Assembly: GCA_037953625.1 (NCBI GenBank)
Contig: CM075654.1
Span: forward strand, 24,793,501 to 24,857,500
Reading direction: 5' to 3'
Length of the DNA: 64,000 nt
DNA from: Crotalaria pallida
Lineage: Eukaryota; Streptophyta; Magnoliopsida; Fabales; Fabaceae
The stretch's first letter is position 1, and the number at the start of each line of letters is the position of its first letter. The notes under the pieces were generated by a model. It saw only the letters and a list, made by a program, of their open reading frames with translations, did no database searches and was not told the DNA's origin. Shown one piece after another: positions 58,380-64,000 of the stretch. A program made the position numbers and the translations under genes.

Positions 58380-59060
58380 ACGAGAAGTCATTGGAACTAC
58401 ATCATCCACATTGGTGGGATCCGGAACATGCGATGCTGGTGAAGGCTCTTGGATCGATGTTTGTATGCGATCAATCTCATTCATCGTAGCCAACATATGA
58501 TCTGTTTCTATTTTCATTTCTGCAAAGCAAGCTTCGAGATCTTCCTTATATCCTTCTGGAGAACATATAAAGTTCGTCCTTTCAAGTCCATCCACCTGTA
58601 CAAATTAATAAATAACTCATGAAATTAATGTAATATTTGCATAAATATAGTGTGATTATTATAAAAAAATAAATGAAAGGTAATTATGTTTACCACGTAG
58701 CCATGAGTGGCACCGAGCTCCATCATCCAACGTCTTGTATGACGCATATACCACATCATGTATTCCGATTGTCTACCCAGAGGATGATTTGGATGATCAT
58801 TCCATTCAACATAGTTCTCCCTGTTATTCTACTTGTGGATGAAAGTGCGTAAAGAATTTTCCCAATTCCTGCTTTCTTTTCCTCTGAGCGTCAACTCATT
58901 CACTTCTTTAGGCTGCGATGGTGCGAGGGGGATGGGTTGACCCATACCAAATTGATGCATGACACGATCTGGCTGATGCCACTCTACAATATTGTAACAT
59001 ATAAGTGGACATACATGTTGGAATACAAGTGGTATAGTATGAACACGTGAGAACACCTAG
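58380..59060 (-). pseudogene. Plant mobile domain (MAIN-like) gene fragment
   Basis: The minus strand reads VEWHQPDRVMHQFGMGQPIP, then a tryptophan/histidine-containing block (VEWNDHPNHPLGRQSEYMMW), then VDGLERTNFICSPEGYKEDL. The VEWHQPDRVMRQFG type signature belongs to the plant mobile domain / MAIN-like family, shared by host genes and transposon-carried copies. A TAG interrupts the frame near 58831. The 5' part of the domain is missing and the 3' part is cut by the LTR-like fragment at 58379. Confidence 0.7.
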
Positions 59061-59308
59061 AACTAAGATTTTCGCAAAGTACAAATAAAACGTGGTTAAA
59101 ACATAAATTCTTTAATCAAAGTAACAGTGACTAACTGGTTACTCAACCTACTAACCAGTTAGTTCTTGAAACAGAATTGTGTAAAATTGACAAATCAATT
59201 CAAGAACTCAGAGTTAACGCATAATTGTGCTCATTTGGAATTGGATTGTGATTTAGACTTTTGAATGATGAATCAGTGGGTTTGAGGTATAAAATGTTGA
59301 AACTTGTT
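59061..59308 (+). mobile_element. Gypsy LTR fragment
   Basis: 59210-59308 is close to 37700-37800 of the solo LTR (AATTGTGCTCATTTGGAATTG, TTTGAGGTATAAA). It carries CTAACTGGTTAC (59131-59142) and CTAACCAGTTAG (59151-59162), 20 bp apart, a variant form of the paired palindromes. Confidence 0.7.
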
Positions 59309-61131
59309 TAGGGACATCACCTACACTTAGCCCAAGGTTGTGTTAAATTGTCAAACCAATCAGAGCACGTTAAATTCATTTCATTTAAAACATTAATTTG
59401 CTCCAATTGGCTTGAAATGTTACATGAAACAATGATTCAACCTTAGGGTGCTTATGTCAAATTTTCAAAGTCGATCAATATTCCTACACCCAAAAACTTA
59501 GTTTTCCATTTTAAGTAAAAACCCTGATTTTCCCAACAATCACTAGGTATGAATAATCACTAGGTATGGGGATTTAAAATTTAGGAAGAAAATCCCATAC
59601 TAGTGAAACACTTAGAAAAACAGTTATACATTTACAAAAACAAAATTCTTTTAGAAATTCGGTTCCTCTCTTGATGAGGAACAATTAGTTTCATTTGAAA
59701 AAAATTCTATAAAAATTTCAATCGTGCACATCACTATAAAGAGCTACCTCCATCTAATTCCGTAAGAACCTAGATGAAGGAGTGAAAGATTACTCAAATT
59801 GGCCAACTCAAAGAAAAGGAAGATGTCTTGGACATGGAAAAATTTAGTTTAGTTCATCTTCAAAAGTTGAAACAATTACATTCCCTTTGGCTTCAAGTTT
59901 GAAAATTGAGTTTCCTTCCGAATTGATTTGAGTCGCCTAGGAAGAGTTCTTATTTAATCGAAGTGTGACTTGGTTAAAACAATTGAGTTAATTCACTCCT
60001 CGATTACTTAAGAATCCTTGCTTTTATTACTATTTCTTGAAAATTTGTCGTGCGACCTCACGATCCATTTGGAATGATTGTGGCCCGGTGCAACATTTTG
60101 AAATTCATTTTAAACACTCACATCATTAAACAAACCATCATAATAATATTCACCCACAAGCATCAAATAAAATTCACTTTAAAGAAGCAATCAACGTATA
60201 AACATATACACACCTATACTAGTAACAATCTAGTTAAAATTCGTTTCGGACACCTTTCTATTGAATTAAAACCCCTATCTCGATTAAATATACCTCTTTC
60301 CCTTATAAAATTTTATTATTGTAACTCGGATCATTAGAAGCTCCAACTTATCTTTCGTTTAGTATGAACGTTATCGGAATTAAATTAGTGGTGGAACCAA
60401 CTATGGGTTCAACAGAAATGTTTTTGTTGCTTTCGTGGATTCTAATCTAGTCGAAGTGAACTAAATCACTCAGTTAGATTAGTACCGAGTCGATAGATTA
60501 TTTTGATTTTTATGGTTCCATTTCCAATTTCCTTCCGCTTACTTTAATGCTAAACTATTCCACACATCAACATATTTCGAGGACCTTTCGGTTGAGTTCA
60601 AACCACTTCCAAATTGAGCAAAAAAAAGTTTCTTTTATGTTTATAAATCAAATTGGTATGGTTCAGCGGTTTGACTCCGATCAATCGGTACTCGATTCTT
60701 ATTTCCCATTTGGTGTCACAGTCACTTGAATCCTGATTAGCTATGGAACCGAACATTAATTTAATTTTAAACATTATTTTTAGTTATTTTAGATACTAGT
60801 ATAATCGATGTGAATCTTATCATTCGAGTGGATTAGTATCGAGGACAAAAATTATTTACTACATGCGGTTCCATTTCAAATCATTCGCCCAATTACTTTG
60901 ACACCAAACCACACAACAAACACACATTCAAAACATACACAATACAATAACAAAGCAAAGAGGAACAAAATAACTAACACAAAAGTTTTATACAGAATTA
61001 ATGAAACTAGTTCCTAACCACCATTCACCCATTGTTATTTGTTTTTTATTTCTTTTTCCAGCAGTGAAATATTCTCTTTAATTTATTTATTTAATTCTGT
61101 ATTTTAATAGATTTTACTTTTAATTACTCTT
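59309..61131. repeat. Duplicated block, copy 2, with empty insertion site
   Basis: Matches 47658-49048 joined to 57305-57747. The single ATCGGT at 60684-60689, in CCGATCAATCGGTACTCG, is the unoccupied target of the TR-GAG element. The left edge joins a gypsy LTR fragment, the right edge a LINE. The frames at 60050-60337 and 60547-60729 are duplicates of copy-1 frames and not supported as genes. Confidence 0.92.
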
Positions 61132-64000
61132 TTGGTAGAAGAAAAAATCAATTACCACATGCAAAAAGAATACATCAAAAGACAACTCATCTCTTATTTA
61201 GCCACCTTCTAGGAAGGGTTCTAAATAAAAAATAAGTCTCTAAGGGAATAATCCAGGAAAAAGCCACCTTCTAGGAAGGGTTCTTTTTCCAAACAAAATT
61301 AAAACAAAATCCTTACAAAAAAAGAAACAATAACCAACGACTAATGGGCCAAAACTAATGGGCCAATCTAAAATCTGGATAACAATAGGCAAATCTATGA
61401 GTAAGCTTCTTCTTCATAACACTGAACACATTATCTGGAGTTTGAGCACAGTTCCTGAAAATACGATTATTCCTTTCTTTCCAGATCTCATAAATTACAG
61501 CTGTGAGAAGAGCACCAACAACCTTGAATCTCCGTTTTCGACCAAATGCATGAAGAACCCAGCGACTCCAGAGTGCATAACGAGCTGGGATCGAGGTCAG
61601 CCTCAACCAATCTGAGCTTAATCGAAGTAATTCTCTGCTCCACTTACAGACAAAGAAGAGATGAGCACAATTTTCTTCAGCCATCATACACAAGCAGCAG
61701 TGGTTAGGTATGTAGCTCCACTTCATATTATCTAAAGTTTGAAGTTTATCATGAACCATAAGCCATGAAATGAAGCTGTGCTTTTGAATGTTTATACGGT
61801 TCCAGATAAATCGATGCATAGGGAAAATCGATCGATTACCCTTAAGGAATCGATACCCAGAATTAATGGTATATACACCATCAGAACAAGAAACCCATCT
61901 GTCATTTTGAAACCCTTCTTGAATTTTGTCCCTTATCTTTAATAGCTGCTTCCAGTGCCAGCTTTGGCCTTGCCTCAAACTACTCGTCCAGATAGATTGC
62001 TCTCCAATGTAGTAAGCATGAATCCAGCGAACCCATAGGCAATCTTTTTTCTCAACAAGGTGCCAAATTTGCTTACCCACAGCAGCACAATTCCAATTGA
62101 AACAATCATGAATACCTAGGCCCCCATATTTTCTTTCATTGCAGATAGTGTTCCAAGCAACTTTAGCTTTATAGATTCCATCTTCATTAGCATTCCAGAG
62201 AAACATTCTACAGTGCTTTTCAATGCTTCTTATAACCGACACAGGTAGAAGAAAGATTGATGCCCAATAGACATGTAAGCTCATTAGAACTGAATTGATA
62301 AGGCATACCTTAGCTTGGTAGGATAAGTTTCTAGATTTCCAAATCTTAATCCTGTTGACCACTTTGTCAACTAAGCCTTAGCAGGTATTAGCATTCCACT
62401 TCTTAGCAGCAAGGGGGATACCTAAATACTTACAAGGAAAAGTCCCCAATCTGAAACCTGTTAGAGCTAAAAGCTCATCTTTAGTTGCTTGATTGATCCC
62501 AGCTAAGAACATAGCAGATTTATCAGGGCTAGCAATAAGACCTGACCAGTTACCAAAATCCTCCAGAGCTTCCATAATAATTCGGACACTAGCAGGATGA
62601 GCTTTAGCAAAAATCATCAAATCATCAGCGAAAGCTAGATTTATTAGCCTGACCTCCTTACACTGTGGATGAAATCTGAAATTTCTCTGGAGAGAGGCTA
62701 AACTCAGCTTCCTGGTGAGAATCTCAATAGCCAGAACAAAAATAAGGGGGGACATAGGATCACCCTGACGAATACCTCTGGTGCCCCTGAAAATGTTACC
62801 TTGTTGACCATTAATCACCACTGAGAAAGATACTGTTCTAATGCATTCCATTACCTAGTTAGTGAATTTCATAGGAAATTTAAGAGCTAAGAGCATATCC
62901 TCAATGAAACTCCACTCTAGGGTATCATAGGCTTTTCTAATATCAATCTTAAGCATGCATCTTGGAGAGATTACTCTTCTACCATACAATCTGATAAGAT
63001 CTTGAGAAATCAGAATATTGTGCAATATACTTCTATCCTTGATAAAAGCATTCTGATTATCCTGTACTAAGAAAGGCAGCACAGAGGACAGTCTAGCACT
63101 AATAATTTTTGTAATGCATTTAAGAATAGTATTACAGCAAGCTATAGGTCTAAATTCACTCACTTTTGTAGGGAAATCAACTTTAGGAACTAAAATTAAG
63201 TTTGTGTGATTGACTTCCCTGAGAAGATGACCTGAGTGGAAGAAGCTTTTAATTGCATCACACACATCTGATCCTGTATAGTCTCAAGTAGCATGAAAAA
63301 ACCCTGATCCAAAGCCATCAGGACCAGGGGTCTTATTTTTATCAATAGAGAACATGGCTTGCTTGATCTCTTCATTAGAAATAGGCTGGATTAATTTCAG
63401 TTGTTGCTCAACTGAAAGAATGGCACCTTGATCAATAACCTCCTGAGAGAGTCTACTTCCTGATGAATTGGAGCAAAAGAGATTCTGATAGTAATCAACC
63501 ATAAGATGCTGAATAGAATCCAAGTCTGAAAAAATTTCACCCCTTTCATTCATTAGTCTGAGGATAGCATTCTTATACTGTCTCTTCCTGATGGAATCAT
63601 GAAACAATTTAGAATTCATATCCCCTTCATTAAGCCACTGAATTTTAGCCTTCTGCTGATAAAATAAGAAAGCCTGTTGCTGGACAGTACTATACTGAGA
63701 GGAAACCTCCCTTTCCATCATCTGAAGCTCCCTATCAAGAGGATTCAAAATAAGATTCCTTTGAATATCATCCAGATTAGCCTTAAGATCTCTCTCCTGC
63801 AAGTCAATCTGAGAGAAAGCATTTTTATTCAGCTCAGCTAAAGTCTTTTTAAGACCATTAAGCTTCCTGTAGAGTTGAAACATTAGACTGCCTCTAGGAT
63901 TATGCTGCCAAGCATTAGAAACTAGATCAGAAAAGTTTTGATGCTTGGTCCACATGTTGAAAAATTTGAAATGATGTCTTCTTTTTTGATTATCACCCCC
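61132..64000 (-). mobile_element. L1-type LINE, 3' part, continues past the window
   Basis: Minus-strand non-LTR retrotransposon: reverse transcriptase, zinc-binding RVT-associated C-terminus and a 3' untranslated region with a 22-bp direct repeat (61201-61222 and 61263-61284). There is no long A-tail at the border; the left end near 61132 is set where identity with copy 1 is lost. ORF1 and the endonuclease would lie beyond 64000. Confidence 0.88.
61355..63955 (-). pseudogene. LINE ORF2 (RT and C-terminal zinc domain) with three stops
   Basis: Open in one frame apart from TGA (about 63284-63286), TAG (about 62855-62857) and TAA (about 62378-62380). Features in order: NKTPGPDGFGSGFF (about 63300), FRPIACCNTILKCITK, DNQNAFIKDRS, KIDIRKAYDTLEW, GIRQGDPMSPLIF, catalytic LAFADDLMIF (about 62617-62646), PCKYLGIPL, then a zf-RVT-like domain (SFISWLMVHDKLQTLDN, CCLC, CAHLFFVC). 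The upstream endonuclease is outside the window. The stops make it inactive. Confidence 0.9.

Overview
This is a repeat-dense stretch of a plant nuclear genome. The evidence is: GT-AG introns in a 17-exon gene, tRNA-derived SINEs, Stowaway- and hAT-like elements, plant Ty3/gypsy (Athila, Tat and Tekay-like), Ty1/copia and L1-type LINE sequence, and plant-specific gene fragments (MSH1, B-box factor, plant mobile domain). The style of the LTRs suggests a dicot, possibly a legume; that last step is inference. One host gene looks intact: a DCAF13/SOF1 WD40 gene on the minus strand (23522-29763). All 17 coding exons join in frame into 452 codons.

Layout. 1-650: 3' end of a gypsy LTR. 651-4840: internally deleted Athila element (protease remnant, conserved 3' region, 3' LTR). 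5290-8769: minus-strand Tat-lineage pol pseudogene, cut off abruptly. 8769-17772: Ty1/copia, as a truncated pol end followed by a full LTR-gag-pol-LTR copy with one in-frame stop. 17773-19340: diverged gypsy LTR carrying a small ORF. 19341-23165: patchwork of gene fragments (an MSH1 exon, an unidentified exon), a SINE and Helitron-like ends. 23522-29763: DCAF13 with a Stowaway-like MITE in intron 3. 30650-40893: a second decayed Athila copy, split by a solo LTR (32727-35177, itself holding a SINE) and by an hAT-like element (35855-40059) that contains another solo LTR (36138-39897). 40894-47657: LTR pieces, including a 4.4 kb minus-strand LTR that contains a captured B-box gene fragment. 47658-57849: a duplicated block interrupted by a complete gag-only LTR retrotransposon (49049-57298). 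57850-59308: LTR fragments around a broken plant-mobile-domain gene. 59309-61131: the second copy of the duplicated block, which keeps the empty insertion site. 61132-64000: L1-type LINE on the minus strand with three in-frame stops.

The most interesting signal is regulatory. LTRs of both copia and gypsy elements carry paired decamer palindromes (TAATCGATTA, TAACCGGTTA and a TAACTGGTTA/TAACCAGTTA form). Within pairs, start-to-start spacing is almost always 21-23 bp. The core differs between LTR families but remains palindromic. The 36138-39897 LTR also has a cluster of 12 short dyads whose arms vary in a matched way. Several gypsy LTRs share a TATA box, a 5' splice donor and/or a 3' acceptor just before a short ORF, suggesting spliced leader transcripts. 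Sequence identities are by eye; no database search was run.
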